Source: Emticicia agri
GTDB lineage: Bacteria; Bacteroidota; Bacteroidia; Cytophagales; Spirosomataceae
NCBI RefSeq assembly: GCF_004168285.1
Contig: NZ_SEWF01000036.1
Location: 1 to 62,895, forward strand
Direction: 5' to 3'
Length of the DNA stretch: 62,895 nucleotides
A model generated the notes under the pieces. It made no database searches. It was not told the DNA's origin and worked only from the letters and a program-made list of their open reading frames with translations. The translations under genes and the position numbers were made by a program. Shown one piece after another: positions 52,400-61,283 of the stretch (its first letter is position 1; every line of letters begins with the position of its first letter).

Positions 52400-54403
52400 A
52401 TGAAAAAAACTCTTCTTTTACTGTTATTACCTTTTATCTCCTTTGCCCAAAGAATGGGCGCGGTTGACAGATTTGGCACTATTATATCAAGTAAGTCAAC
52501 TTTCGGCTATAACTATACCGATATAATTGCTTCAAATGGTGATGCCGGCATACGTTTTATGCGAATAGATACTGCACTCTGGACATTACACAACAGAGCT
52601 GCTGATAATTTTCTTGAACTCTACGAAATCGGAAGAGGAACCCGCCTGTCAGTAGCAAAAATCAGTGGTAATGTAGGCATAGGTGTACCAGGGTCTATCA
52701 GCCATAAATTAACTGTTCAGCATGGCGGCTCCACAGGTATTCTTAATCGTTCCAGTGCAAGTTATTCATTAATTGATATTGATGCTTTCAATGGGGACGC
52801 TGCTTTGCGATTTGCAAAAGCCGGGGTAACCCAGTGGAATACACGTAATAGACCGGGAGATGATTATTACGAAATATTTGAGTTAGGCGGTGGAGGGAGT
52901 CGCTTTGTTATTCAGGATGGCACAGGGAATGTAGGTATCGGCGAAACTGCTAATCCTACTTATCGCCTTGATGTTTTACATGGAGGTGCCACAGGTATCC
53001 GTAGTCGTTCAAACAGTACATTTTCATTGGTTGATATTGATGCTGCTAATGGTGATGCCGCACTACGATTTGCTAAAGCTGGCGTAAATCAATGGAATAC
53101 ACGCAATCGCCCGGCAGATGATTATTATGAAATATTTGAATTAGGGGGTGGCGGAAGCCGCTTTGTGGTTCAGGATGGTACTGGAAATGTAGGTATCGGC
53201 GAGACTACTAATCCAACTTATCGCCTTGATGTTTTACATGGGGGTTCTACAGGTATCCGTAGCCGTTCAAGCAGTTCGTTTTCTACCATTGACATTGATG
53301 GTGCCTCCGGTGATGCTGCCTTACGGTTTGCCAAGGCTGGTGTAAATCAATGGAATACACGCAACCGTCCGGCAGATGATTACTACGAAATATTTGAGTT
53401 AGGCGGTGGCGGTAGTCGCTTTGTGATTCAGAATGGTACAGGCAATGTAGGCATTGGCGAAACGGCTTCTCCTTCCTATCGCCTTGATGTGCTACATGGG
53501 GGTGCCACAGGTATCCGCAGTCGTTCGAGCAGCACTTTTTCATTGATTGATATTGATGGAGCCAATGGCGATGCAGCCCTGCGCTTTGCAAAAGCCGGAG
53601 TAAATCAATGGAATATCCGGAATAATCCTGCCAATGATGATTTACAGATTTTTGAATTAGGTGGAGGAGGCGAGCGTCTCAGAATAGAAAATGGCACGGG
53701 CAATGTAGTTATTGCAGGAAATCTTGCCAAAGGTGGCGGCTCATTCAGAATAGACCATCCACTCGACCCTGAAAACAAATACCTCTCGCACAGTTTTGTA
53801 GAAAGCCCTGATATGATGAATATCTACAACGGCAATATCATCACCGATGCCTCAGGTAAAGCTCAGGTAAAGTTACCTGCGTATTTTGAAGCACTCAATA
53901 TGGAGTTCCGTTATCAGTTAACCGTTATCGGTTCATTCTCGCAGGCGATTGTGGCTAAAGAAATAGAAGAGAATACCTTTGAAGTAGCCACCGATAAACC
54001 CAATGTAAAAGTAAGCTGGCAGGTAACGGGGGTAAGAAAAGATGCTTTTGCCAAATCGAATCGTATTCCGACAGAAGAACTGAAAAAATCGGAAGAAAGA
54101 GGCAAATACCTGCACCCCAAAGCATTTGGCAAACCAGAAACAATGGGCGTATGGTACCGCGACGACATGAAAAATGTTAGAGCCGATGGCCCTACCTCCT
54201 CCATTGATGATACGCCGATGGTGAATACTGTTAAAGCTGTTACACAAACCATTGCTGGAACATCAGTAGAAGACAAAAAAGTTATCAGCAATGCCGGACC
54301 AAAAACCCCTGTGCAAGGCTTACAATCAACTGATGTGATGCCTGTTTCTAACAAAGAAAAAACCAGCAAACCTGTAGAAGGCCCACAAACGACTGATAAT
54401 TGA
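52400..54403 (+). CDS. Tail-fibre-like exported protein with four 86-residue repeats
   Basis: A 667-residue protein with a signal peptide (MKKTLLLLLLPFISFA, then Q). Residues 90-433 are four near-identical 86-residue units with the core LDVLHGGATGIRSRS, then GDAALRFAKAGVNQWN and FELGGGG, preceded by a diverged unit. The last 220 residues contain FRIDHPLDPENKYLSHSFVE, a domain common near the end of fibre-like proteins with secreted or phage origin. It is probably exposed at the surface. The nearly identical DNA of the repeats (52667-53698) should allow copy-number change. Confidence 0.75.
   Translation: MKKTLLLLLLPFISFAQRMGAVDRFGTIISSKSTFGYNYTDIIASNGDAGIRFMRIDTALWTLHNRAADNFLELYEIGRGTRLSVAKISGNVGIGVPGSISHKLTVQHGGSTGILNRSSASYSLIDIDAFNGDAALRFAKAGVTQWNTRNRPGDDYYEIFELGGGGSRFVIQDGTGNVGIGETANPTYRLDVLHGGATGIRSRSNSTFSLVDIDAANGDAALRFAKAGVNQWNTRNRPADDYYEIFELGGGGSRFVVQDGTGNVGIGETTNPTYRLDVLHGGSTGIRSRSSSSFSTIDIDGASGDAALRFAKAGVNQWNTRNRPADDYYEIFELGGGGSRFVIQNGTGNVGIGETASPSYRLDVLHGGATGIRSRSSSTFSLIDIDGANGDAALRFAKAGVNQWNIRNNPANDDLQIFELGGGGERLRIENGTGNVVIAGNLAKGGGSFRIDHPLDPENKYLSHSFVESPDMMNIYNGNIITDASGKAQVKLPAYFEALNMEFRYQLTVIGSFSQAIVAKEIEENTFEVATDKPNVKVSWQVTGVRKDAFAKSNRIPTEELKKSEERGKYLHPKAFGKPETMGVWYRDDMKNVRADGPTSSIDDTPMVNTVKAVTQTIAGTSVEDKKVISNAGPKTPVQGLQSTDVMPVSNKEKTSKPVEGPQTTDN
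52667..53698 (+). repeat. Tandem 258-bp coding repeats
   Basis: Four units of 86 codons in frame. The second and third are closest (for example ATACACGCAAYCGYCCGGCA is shared apart from synonymous changes); the fourth diverges in its last 25 codons. Such arrays are prone to slip or recombine. Confidence 0.8.
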
Positions 54404-54415
54404 TAGGGTTTTGAT

Positions 54416-54457
54416 AAAAATAGAGTTCAGGGATTTCATTTCCTTGAACTCTATTTT
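54416..54457 (+). terminator. Hairpin terminator with T-tract
   Basis: AAAAATAGAGTTCAGG pairs with CCTTGAACTCTATTTTT (one mismatch), then ATTTTA. It ends the fibre-like gene, 12 bases past its stop. Confidence 0.75.
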
Positions 54458-54472
54458 TTATTTTACCAACAC

Positions 54473-54694
54473 CTACTCACACGCATAAACCCATGCTTCG
54501 CTGGTGGTCAGGGTTGTACCGTTGGCGTGTATATCCCGTTTGGTCATAGAGCCTTAGCTATTATACAGACAATCTCATAATTAAGACAGTATCCGGCAAG
54601 GACTCTGTATTTCCTGTGGGGTAATTGTTTCCGATTTGGGTTTGCAGGTACACAACAAGCCCACCAGTAACAGGGCAAGAAATATTTTTTTCAT
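54473..54694 (-). pseudogene. Remnant of a small lipoprotein gene
   Basis: From 54694 the frame reads MKKIFLALLLVGLLCTCKPK, then ITPQEIQSPCRILS and a TAA at 54581-54583, 37 residues in all. Further on, in another frame, MTKRDIHANGTTLTTSEAW, then VYACE, ends with TAG at 54473-54475. The two parts look like the head and tail of one secreted protein joined by a frameshifted linker. It could also be an intact 37-residue lipoprotein. It lies just downstream of the portal gene on the same strand. Confidence 0.45.
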
Positions 54695-54857
54695 TTTTTA
54701 AAGCGTAGTTTTAGCCAACAACATTAACCTTTAATTATACCGCAATAATACGGAAAATCGGGCATTTAAATACAAAAAAAGACAAACACAAGTGTATTTG
54801 CCTTTCCGAATCCTAAACCTAAATTACAACTGTTTAAACGTGTTCAAAATCTTATCT

Positions 54858-56243
54858 TTACCTATCGCTCATCTTTATTTCTTCCTCTGCTTTTATCTGT
54901 TTCAGTTCTGCTTCGGCATTGGCAACCAGACCCGATTTTTCGATAGCAGTTCTTTGCGAGATAAGGGCTTTGCCACCGTTGGCACTCTTCATATTTCTTA
55001 CTACACTATCCATGTCATGAATGAGGTAAGGCGTAATATCTGACTGAATATCCATGGCGGCAGCTGGTGTTTTCAGGTCTGGTTTCAGCCAGCCTATATA
55101 GGCTTTAAGAATATTGGTGCGGCGTTGCAGGTATTCATCAAATATCTCCCGTTTTTCCTGTACTTTCAGATGGGCATCCATAAACAACATTTCTAAAGCC
55201 ACGCCCGAAATCCCTTGCTTAAGGTCTTTCAGCGTGTCAAACGAAATATCGGGGGTTTGTGTAAACGAATAGATAACCCTGAAAAGCGTTTCAATTTCGA
55301 GCCTGATAGATTCGGGGGCATGGTCCCAACTCAGGTAAGAGGCTTTAGCCCCTTTTTCACCCTGAATAATCGCACCCGATTCTCCTTTTTTCACAAAACC
55401 CTCAATTTCACCTTCAATAAAAATCTTGGGATTGCCATGATAATCATTTGTATCAGCAAAATTGCTTAACAGATGCTCTAAACGCTCAATAGCAGTCTGC
55501 ACATCTGCCCAGTCTGACTGTTCTTCACGGGCATAAACCACCGGAATTTTACCAATACTGTTTATACTTGATTCTATTTCCTGCCAGCCATCGTCTGTTT
55601 TTTCAAAGAGTTTATATTCTTCATTGGTATATACCTCAAAGTAGGCCACTTCTTTTTTATCGGCAAACAAACGATAAGCCCGGCAAAAAGCCGTCATATT
55701 GCCATATTTGTCAAAGTACGGGTATAACTCGTTCCCATCCCAGGGGCTCAGTTTCATTACCTTAATGCGGTAAGGCGTCTCAAACCCGTAATCAGTATGT
55801 TTCTCGTCGCTACTTTCTCCTACCGCAAACCATACTTCTGCTACGGCGGTTGCTCTGAACAAATCTCTGGCAATGCGGCGGTTGAAACTATCTATCTTAT
55901 TGGCATAAAGAATCTTTTTTACCAGTTCTAATACCTGCGTTTCTGCCTGATTACGGGTCTGGCACGAGAGTTTCACCGGATTCCCGAAAAGAAATGCTAC
56001 CGACGCCCCTACTATTTTTTTCTGAATAGGCAAGCCCAGCCGATTCACGGCATCCCAGCGTTCAAAGCTACCATCTTCTTTCAGTACTTTTCTGTCGGGG
56101 CGGTTGCGTAAGTCAAACACGGGGTGTTCTGCTACCTGATACTGTGTTTTCAATACTTCTATAGGTGGTTGTTCTGTAGCATCTCTGAAGAATTTAACCG
56201 ATGCCTCAATGTCGTCTGTCTCTGTAATTTCAAATATTTTCAT
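54858..56243 (-). CDS. Phage portal protein
   Basis: A 461-residue protein of the SPP1 gp6/portal type. It has an N-terminal region with RKVLKEDGSFERWDAVNRLG and KIVGASVAFLFGNPVKLSC, then DSFNRRIARDLFRATAVAEV. Later comes FSQT-like RVIYSFTQTPDISFDTLKDL and GISGVALEMLFMDAHLKVQE, the long clip-stem helices, and an Ala/Lys-rich end. It would form the dodecameric DNA entry ring. It stands alone between host genes, about 5.7 kb from the terminase and 38 kb from the capsid operon, with the shared palindrome upstream. The frame is intact. Confidence 0.85.
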   Translation of the reverse strand: MKIFEITETDDIEASVKFFRDATEQPPIEVLKTQYQVAEHPVFDLRNRPDRKVLKEDGSFERWDAVNRLGLPIQKKIVGASVAFLFGNPVKLSCQTRNQAETQVLELVKKILYANKIDSFNRRIARDLFRATAVAEVWFAVGESSDEKHTDYGFETPYRIKVMKLSPWDGNELYPYFDKYGNMTAFCRAYRLFADKKEVAYFEVYTNEEYKLFEKTDDGWQEIESSINSIGKIPVVYAREEQSDWADVQTAIERLEHLLSNFADTNDYHGNPKIFIEGEIEGFVKKGESGAIIQGEKGAKASYLSWDHAPESIRLEIETLFRVIYSFTQTPDISFDTLKDLKQGISGVALEMLFMDAHLKVQEKREIFDEYLQRRTNILKAYIGWLKPDLKTPAAAMDIQSDITPYLIHDMDSVVRNMKSANGGKALISQRTAIEKSGLVANAEAELKQIKAEEEIKMSDR

Positions 56244-56261
56244 GTGTGTGTATTTTTCTCA

Positions 56262-56269
56262 CAAATATA
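56262..56269 (-). promoter_or_regulatory. Promoter -7 box TATATTTG for the portal gene
   Basis: On the minus strand TATATTTG matches TAnnTTTG and lies 18 nt before the portal start at 56243. The shared palindrome is 9 nt upstream of it and covers the place of a -33 element. Confidence 0.6.
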
Positions 56270-56275
56270 ATATTT

Positions 56276-56294
56276 ATACTTATATTATAAGCAT
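56276..56294. promoter_or_regulatory. Shared operator of the phage gene modules, copy 2
   Basis: ATACTTATATTATAAGCAT, identical over all 19 bases to 16691-16709, with the palindrome CTTATATTATAAG at 56279-56291. The same order (palindrome, then TAnnTTTG box, then phage gene) is found at both places. Confidence 0.7.
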
Positions 56295-56383
56295 AAATTA
56301 TGAAATAAATATTTATCATCAACACCTCCGGCTATCTGATAAATTTATTTAATATTGTATCGCTGAAAACAGCCAATAAACGC

Positions 56384-56503
56384 ATGGGACTCTTACTTGA
56401 ACAATTACAAAATACCTTACCAGATGGTATATCTATTCCTGAACCGATAGCCAGACTCTATGAGTGGATAGAATCAAATGCCTTTTATCAGGATACGATA
56501 TAG
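56384..56503 (+). CDS. Short ORF, possibly a truncated gene
   Basis: A 39-residue frame (MGLLLEQLQNTLPDGISIPE, then PIARLYEWIESNAFYQDTI) looks like the true beginning of a larger soluble protein, perhaps a SMI1/KNR4-like or immunity-type protein, ending early at TAG. No continuation was recognised before 56711. It is divergent from the portal gene across the palindrome, analogous to the small gene next to the capsid operon. Confidence 0.35.
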   Translation: MGLLLEQLQNTLPDGISIPEPIARLYEWIESNAFYQDTI

Positions 56504-56644
56504 CTAAAACTTACAGGCGGTAAATCAGCCGTTTTCTGAGGCCATTTTGTAGTCGCATTTCTCCACTCACAATCCACTTATACCGTTCAATAAAATTCCT
56601 TTGAAATTAACAATTATTTATTTTTTAGTAAGTATGGTTACTGA

Positions 56645-56652
56645 TACATTTG
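56645..56652 (+). promoter_or_regulatory. Promoter -7 box TACATTTG
   Basis: Matches TAnnTTTG and lies 58 nt before the ATG at 56711. Confidence 0.4.
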
Positions 56653-56710
56653 CGGCGTTATTGATTACTGACCTGATTTTATAAACCGCAATATCTAATC
56701 ACCTAAATTT

Positions 56711-58285
56711 ATGAGAATCAATACTTTAGCGTTTCCTCACCGGACTATCTCGTGGGTAAAAAACTGCTGTGTTGTAGTGGCTTTACTGTTCACCACCATA
56801 AGCATACATGCGCAGAATGTAACCATCCTGCCGAGCGGCATTACTCCCCTGCCAATTGGCTATTATCCCCGTCTTACTTATGATGCCATACTGGCATTAC
56901 CCTCGCCCGAAATCGGCGATTTAGCCGTTGACTTAACCTTCAGATGTCTGCGTTTTTACACAGGCAACCGATGGGCCAGACTTATCAACGACGATGACCT
57001 TAATCTGCCTGCCATTACAGCCTGGGCTGAGGGTGGCAACGAAGCTGATTATGGGCATCAGATAGCGGTTGACCCCAATGGTTTTATTTATGTATGTGGT
57101 CGGTTCAGAGGTGTTGCTGCTTTTGAGAATACTATTCTTACCAGTAGCGGCGGAGACGACCTTTTTATTGCCAAATACAATAGAGCAGGTGCTTTGCAAT
57201 GGGCAAAACGTGCAGGAGGTACAGGCGACGACCGGGCGAATGGCATTGCGGTGGACGCAAGCGGGAATCCGTATATAACCGGAAGTTTCTTTATGGCGGC
57301 CGATTTCAGTGATACCGACAATGTAACCAGTGCCGGACTCTACGATATTTTTCTGGCTAAATATACGACCCACGGTGCCTTGCAATGGGTAAGAAGTGCC
57401 GGAGGAACAGGATACGACATAGGCAATAGCATCGGTCTTGATGCGTCAGGCAATGCCTACCTTACAGGTTCGGTTTTTTATAATGCCACTTTTGGTGATA
57501 CTACCATAACGAGTGCAGGCAATGCCGATATTTTTCTTGCCAAATATAATTCGATAGGCGAAAAACAATGGGTCAGACAGGCCGGAAGTACGATGGACGA
57601 TGTAGGTAATGCCATTGCCGTAGATGGCTCAGGCAATGTATATGCTACGGGATATTTTCAGGGAACGGCCTCGTTTGGAGGAACTTTTGTCTCAGCCACA
57701 GGAAGCGATATATTTATCTGTAAATACACTACCGACGGGATTTTTGACTGGGTACGAAAAGCCGGAGGTTCACTGACTGATAATGGCAATGGCATAACTG
57801 TGAGTAGTGGCGGAGAGGTATATGTAACAGGCGATTTTTCAGGGACAGCTACCATTGGTACTGCCAGTCTTGTTTCTGCCGGAGGCTTCGATATTTTTGT
57901 TGCCAAGTATAACCTGAATGGCGACTTTTCGTGGGCGCAGAGAGCAGGTGGCAGCGGTGGCGATGGCGGCATGGGCATTGTGCGTGACCTGAATGGCAAC
58001 GTATTTGTAACAGGATATTTTATTAATACTGCCACCTTTGGCGACACCAAAATAACCAGTCTGGGTAATATTGATGTTTTTGTTGCCAAGTATAATATTG
58101 ATGGGGTTTTGGAATGGGTACAGAAAGCAGGCACTTCTGCTGCCGAAATGAGTACAGGCATGACCATTGATACCCACAACAATATCTACATAACCGGATA
58201 TTTCAGTGGCACTGCTACTTTTGGGAATACAACGATTAGCAGTGCCGGAAGCCTGGATGCTTTTATTGCACGTATTAAAGAGTAA
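56711..58285 (+). CDS. Secreted seven-bladed SBBP beta-propeller protein
   Basis: A 524-residue protein with a signal peptide (to about residue 35, SIHAQ) and the module NVTILPSGITPLPIGYYPRL, then CLRFYTGNRWARL. Residues about 105-524 are seven SBBP repeats, each with the core D-x-F-x-A-K-Y and GNxYxTGxF (DLFIAKYNRAGALQW, DIFLAKYTTHGALQW, DVFVAKYNIDGVLEW). Seven copies close a propeller. No sorting domain is seen at the end. It probably binds another protein or a polymer at the surface. Confidence 0.85.
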   Translation: MRINTLAFPHRTISWVKNCCVVVALLFTTISIHAQNVTILPSGITPLPIGYYPRLTYDAILALPSPEIGDLAVDLTFRCLRFYTGNRWARLINDDDLNLPAITAWAEGGNEADYGHQIAVDPNGFIYVCGRFRGVAAFENTILTSSGGDDLFIAKYNRAGALQWAKRAGGTGDDRANGIAVDASGNPYITGSFFMAADFSDTDNVTSAGLYDIFLAKYTTHGALQWVRSAGGTGYDIGNSIGLDASGNAYLTGSVFYNATFGDTTITSAGNADIFLAKYNSIGEKQWVRQAGSTMDDVGNAIAVDGSGNVYATGYFQGTASFGGTFVSATGSDIFICKYTTDGIFDWVRKAGGSLTDNGNGITVSSGGEVYVTGDFSGTATIGTASLVSAGGFDIFVAKYNLNGDFSWAQRAGGSGGDGGMGIVRDLNGNVFVTGYFINTATFGDTKITSLGNIDVFVAKYNIDGVLEWVQKAGTSAAEMSTGMTIDTHNNIYITGYFSGTATFGNTTISSAGSLDAFIARIKE

Positions 58286-58326
58286 AGATTGTATTTATGG
58301 GATAATTATGAATAAAAGAAGTCAGG

Positions 58327-58347
58327 GGGTTTGCGAAAGCAAACTCC
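58327..58347 (+). terminator. Hairpin with GAAA loop after the SBBP gene
   Basis: GGGTTTGC-GAAA-GCAAACTCC forms a stem with one mismatch and a GNRA tetraloop, then TTTGATTTT, 41 bases past the stop. Confidence 0.6.
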
Positions 58348-58462
58348 TTTGATTTTACACCTGAATTTAAAGAGAGCAATGTATAACTAAAGTGAAGATG
58401 TCAGCTGTAAAAATCCTGACTAACGAGAAACGTATATATAAGATAGTTAGAGCAGGTACACT

Positions 58463-59428
58463 TTACATAGAAAGTACCTCAATTGTTTCTCCCGTAGCCA
58501 CAGCTACCTGTTTCGTTTTTTTGTTGATAGCAATCAGTGGTAAATCATGACGCTTATGAAAAATACAGGACGCCTGTTTTCCGCTATGAATATCCTCTGC
58601 CTTTGCTACCAGTTCTCCTGTCCGATAATTGAATAACTTCGGGTATTCGTACAAATCCCACGCAAAGGTATCGTCAATCACGGTCAGGTGTGCGCCTATT
58701 TCAAAATCCAAAGTGAGTTGACCGGAAATCTGATTGTTTTTTGTATGCCATACAGCCATTCGGTTGGTTTCATTGGTTTCAAAATTATGTCCTATCAGCA
58801 CGCTTTCATTGTCAATAAAACTTCCGGCAAAAACTTCATCTATTTCGTCTGCAATCGGACACAACTCCGACCTATCTAATAACTGCGGATTAGTTAGACA
58901 TTCTTCCAGGTTAAACGCCTCTACATAATCCATAGGATGCCATACCCAGCCTCTACTCATCAGCATGCTATTATCTTCACTCACTTCAAACCTCGAATGA
59001 AAAAAATCTTCAGGTTTTCTTTTCTTCCGTGTTTTCACTCGCTTACCTGTTTCTACTTCTTCCAGTTCTATCAGGTTGTACTCTTCCGGGCAATGTATCA
59101 GGTAAGTTTTACCGTTCTGTGCCTTAAAAAAATTCGCCGGATACTCATACACATGCGCCTGATAATAAGAGCGATTCAGTTCTCTTAACATCCGGCCATT
59201 TTTCAGCAAAACGCCTTTAGTGCCTAACTTCTCATAAATAACTGCATAAACGCCATCATCAGACGTAACGGCACCGTCGCAATCAAAACCATACCCATAA
59301 TTCCCGAGGGTTTCTGTTTTTCCGTTAAGGAGATATTGCCTACCTGAATAGCTCCAATCAATTAATCTGTCATTCAACCAACTCAAAGTGTGTGGTTTGT
59401 AATCTGTTTGTAATGTTACTCTTTTCAT
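58463..59428 (-). CDS. Hypothetical beta-rich protein
   Basis: From the ATG at 59428 this is 321 residues of soluble, beta-rich protein with repeated WL/WSY and GYGFDCDGAVTSDDGVYAVI-type strands (about every 45 residues), followed by VWHPMDYVEAFNLEECL and VWHTKNNQISGQLTLDF. It may form a WD40-like propeller. No signal peptide and no family are recognised. The frame runs upstream to 59635 through a palindromic element, so the shorter start is used. Confidence 0.6.
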   Translation of the reverse strand: MKRVTLQTDYKPHTLSWLNDRLIDWSYSGRQYLLNGKTETLGNYGYGFDCDGAVTSDDGVYAVIYEKLGTKGVLLKNGRMLRELNRSYYQAHVYEYPANFFKAQNGKTYLIHCPEEYNLIELEEVETGKRVKTRKKRKPEDFFHSRFEVSEDNSMLMSRGWVWHPMDYVEAFNLEECLTNPQLLDRSELCPIADEIDEVFAGSFIDNESVLIGHNFETNETNRMAVWHTKNNQISGQLTLDFEIGAHLTVIDDTFAWDLYEYPKLFNYRTGELVAKAEDIHSGKQASCIFHKRHDLPLIAINKKTKQVAVATGETIEVLSM

Positions 59429-59465
59429 TGTTATATTAGTAAAAAGAGAGTGTTTGAAAAGCCAA

Positions 59466-59630
59466 GGCATGCAAAATATTATTTGGCACCACACAACCCG
59501 TGCGACGTCCGCCCACACCCTAAATCCCTCCGTAGCGGCGGCCGCTCCCCAACTGTGGGGAGAGGGACTTTTTTGCCCTTCCCCACAGTTGGGGAAGGGT
59601 TGGGATGGGGTGGTTTTCCAAATAATATTT
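59466..59630. repeat. Palindromic repeat, same family as 11791-11873
   Basis: Outer arms AATATTATTTGG and CCAAATAATATT enclose two hairpins (CCCCAACTGTGGGG and CCCCACAGTTGGGG) separated by GAGAGGGACTTTTTTGCCC. The spacer and flanking AACCC/GGGTTGGG blocks match the element at 11791-11873. CGGCGGCCGC also occurs inside. Confidence 0.75.
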
Positions 59631-59683
59631 GGCATTCATTAACTTTCCAAATACCCTCCTTCTAATAATATACGCAAAAAACT

Positions 59684-60172
59684 TCACATTTCCAAAAGAA
59701 ACTTCTCCATCTTGAAATTTGTCAAGGCAACTCCCTGTCTTACTACCGTTTGTTCGGCTACTACTGTAAACCCTCTTTTTTCAAAAAATGGCCGGGCAGT
59801 TTTGCTTACATCGGCTGTTAGTCTGGTTTGTCCTTGCCTTAGGGCTTCTTTTTCTAAAGCCTGATACAGTTTAGAAGCAATGCCCTGGTTCTGGTAATCT
59901 TTATGCACATAAAACATATCAATATACTTACCTTTGTCCAACGTGCCAAAGCCTACAATAGAATCATTTATCAGGGCTACCATTACATACTGCTGAGTCA
60001 GCATGCTATGCCATCTGGTAGTATTCTCTGCTCCTGCTGCCCATACTTTTAACTGTGCTTCTTCATAATCTGACTGACACACCGCATGAATAGTATCTCT
60101 GAACAATTGTTGCAATTCAGGCAAATCACTGAGTTGTCCGTGTCGGAGATTGATGGCTTGCTGAGAACTCAT
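59684..60172 (-). CDS. GNAT family N-acetyltransferase
   Basis: A 162-residue soluble protein with the GNAT core: INLRHGQLSDLPELQQLF, then YIDMFYVHKDYQNQGIASKL with the acetyl-CoA loop QNQGIAS, and ARPFFEKRGF as the last strand and helix. It would acetylate a small molecule or protein N-terminus; the substrate is unknown. It lies 51 bases beyond the stop of the DUF4350-like gene. Confidence 0.88.
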   Translation of the reverse strand: MSSQQAINLRHGQLSDLPELQQLFRDTIHAVCQSDYEEAQLKVWAAGAENTTRWHSMLTQQYVMVALINDSIVGFGTLDKGKYIDMFYVHKDYQNQGIASKLYQALEKEALRQGQTRLTADVSKTARPFFEKRGFTVVAEQTVVRQGVALTNFKMEKFLLEM

Positions 60173-60223
60173 AAATCAAGTGCTTTTTCAATGGTTTAAA
60201 AACTATAGAAGCCATGCCAATCA

Positions 60224-61141
60224 TTACAACTTCCTATCTAACCAATGAATGATATTCAACAAAAACTGGGCATTTTGTCTGGCATTGGGATGATTCATGC
60301 CTGCTTTAATTTTTAACGGGCCTGATACCTGCGCCGAAAACATGGCCGCTTCGCCCATCACCACTATTCGTCCTTTGCCATACTCCATAAAAGCGCCATT
60401 CACCAGATTATGCCCCGATACCCTTGGTGTTGTTGCATTGAACTGCCACATGGCCGTTGGCATCAATACCTCATAATCATCGGTCAGATGTGTTAGAATT
60501 GTAGCTTCTTTGGGTGCAATAAATGCCTGCCCCGTAAAAAACAATACCGAGTCTATTTTCTCGTCTTTGTTTCTGCCTTTGGTAATGATGCTTGCCCCAA
60601 GGTTATTTTTCAGTGTCGAAAACATTTCCGGTTTTTTATCTTTCCGCATGGCAAAACCATCAATAAAATTAAAACCTAAAGCCAGCGCTAATTGCGCCGA
60701 GCATCCGGAAAATGGCATGTGGTCGGCAATTAAAAGCAAGCTACCCCCTTTTTTTACCCATTGTTCAACCGCCTTGATTTCATGTTCTGTAAAAGCCGAC
60801 TTTGCAGGCAGTTTCCATTCATTACTGCTATCAGCGAGGGCATTGGCAATCACTAATACTTTTATATTTGATAAGAACTCTGTCGTAAATTTTTCTCTAC
60901 CCGATTGTAATGAATACCCGTCCTTGCGGAGTATCTGTCCGAAAGGGGCATATCTGCCTGTGAGCTTGTGAAAATTGGCGTGTGCTTCGTCTAATACCAC
61001 AAGCGAGCCTTTACCTGTTTCATACATGGGTTTCTGAATAGCGTAAGTAAATTCCATGTCGGCCACTTGCTGGGCAAGTACAGAACCGCTTGAACATAAA
61101 AAAATAAGTAGAAAACGAAATAACGTGAGTGGTTTGCTCAT
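60224..61141 (-). CDS. Exported DUF4350-like / glutamine amidotransferase-fold protein
   Basis: A 305-residue protein with a signal peptide (MSKPLTLFRFLLIFLCSSGS, then VLAQ). It has SLVVLDEAHANFHKLTGRYA, VLVIANALADSSNE and EHEIKAVEQWVKKGGSLLLI, the strand-helix order of DUF4350 and related GATase-like domains, and YGKGRIVVMGEAAMFSAQVS near the end. Such proteins may bind a carbohydrate or partner and often lack catalytic Cys, as here. Role is unknown. Confidence 0.7.
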   Translation of the reverse strand: MSKPLTLFRFLLIFLCSSGSVLAQQVADMEFTYAIQKPMYETGKGSLVVLDEAHANFHKLTGRYAPFGQILRKDGYSLQSGREKFTTEFLSNIKVLVIANALADSSNEWKLPAKSAFTEHEIKAVEQWVKKGGSLLLIADHMPFSGCSAQLALALGFNFIDGFAMRKDKKPEMFSTLKNNLGASIITKGRNKDEKIDSVLFFTGQAFIAPKEATILTHLTDDYEVLMPTAMWQFNATTPRVSGHNLVNGAFMEYGKGRIVVMGEAAMFSAQVSGPLKIKAGMNHPNARQNAQFLLNIIHWLDRKL

Positions 61142-61283
61142 CTGACAGATAGTTAAGGTTGATTTTATGAAAGATTTATTTAATTAAAACTCTGATAGTC
61201 AGCCGATTAGCCACATCTCGACCTCTATGTATTAGCAGGTTTGGTTTTTATAAAAATTAGCTCCTTTGCTAAAGGGACAGTTT

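Noticed and set aside
52667-53698. A repeat array that might suggest a CRISPR
   Set aside because: The units are 258 bp, contiguous and in frame in a long gene; there are no spacers.
16632-54857. Possible att sites of an integrated prophage around the host segment
   Set aside because: No tRNA gene, integrase or matching direct repeats were seen at either boundary; the only shared sequence is the palindromic site, which is placed as an operator.
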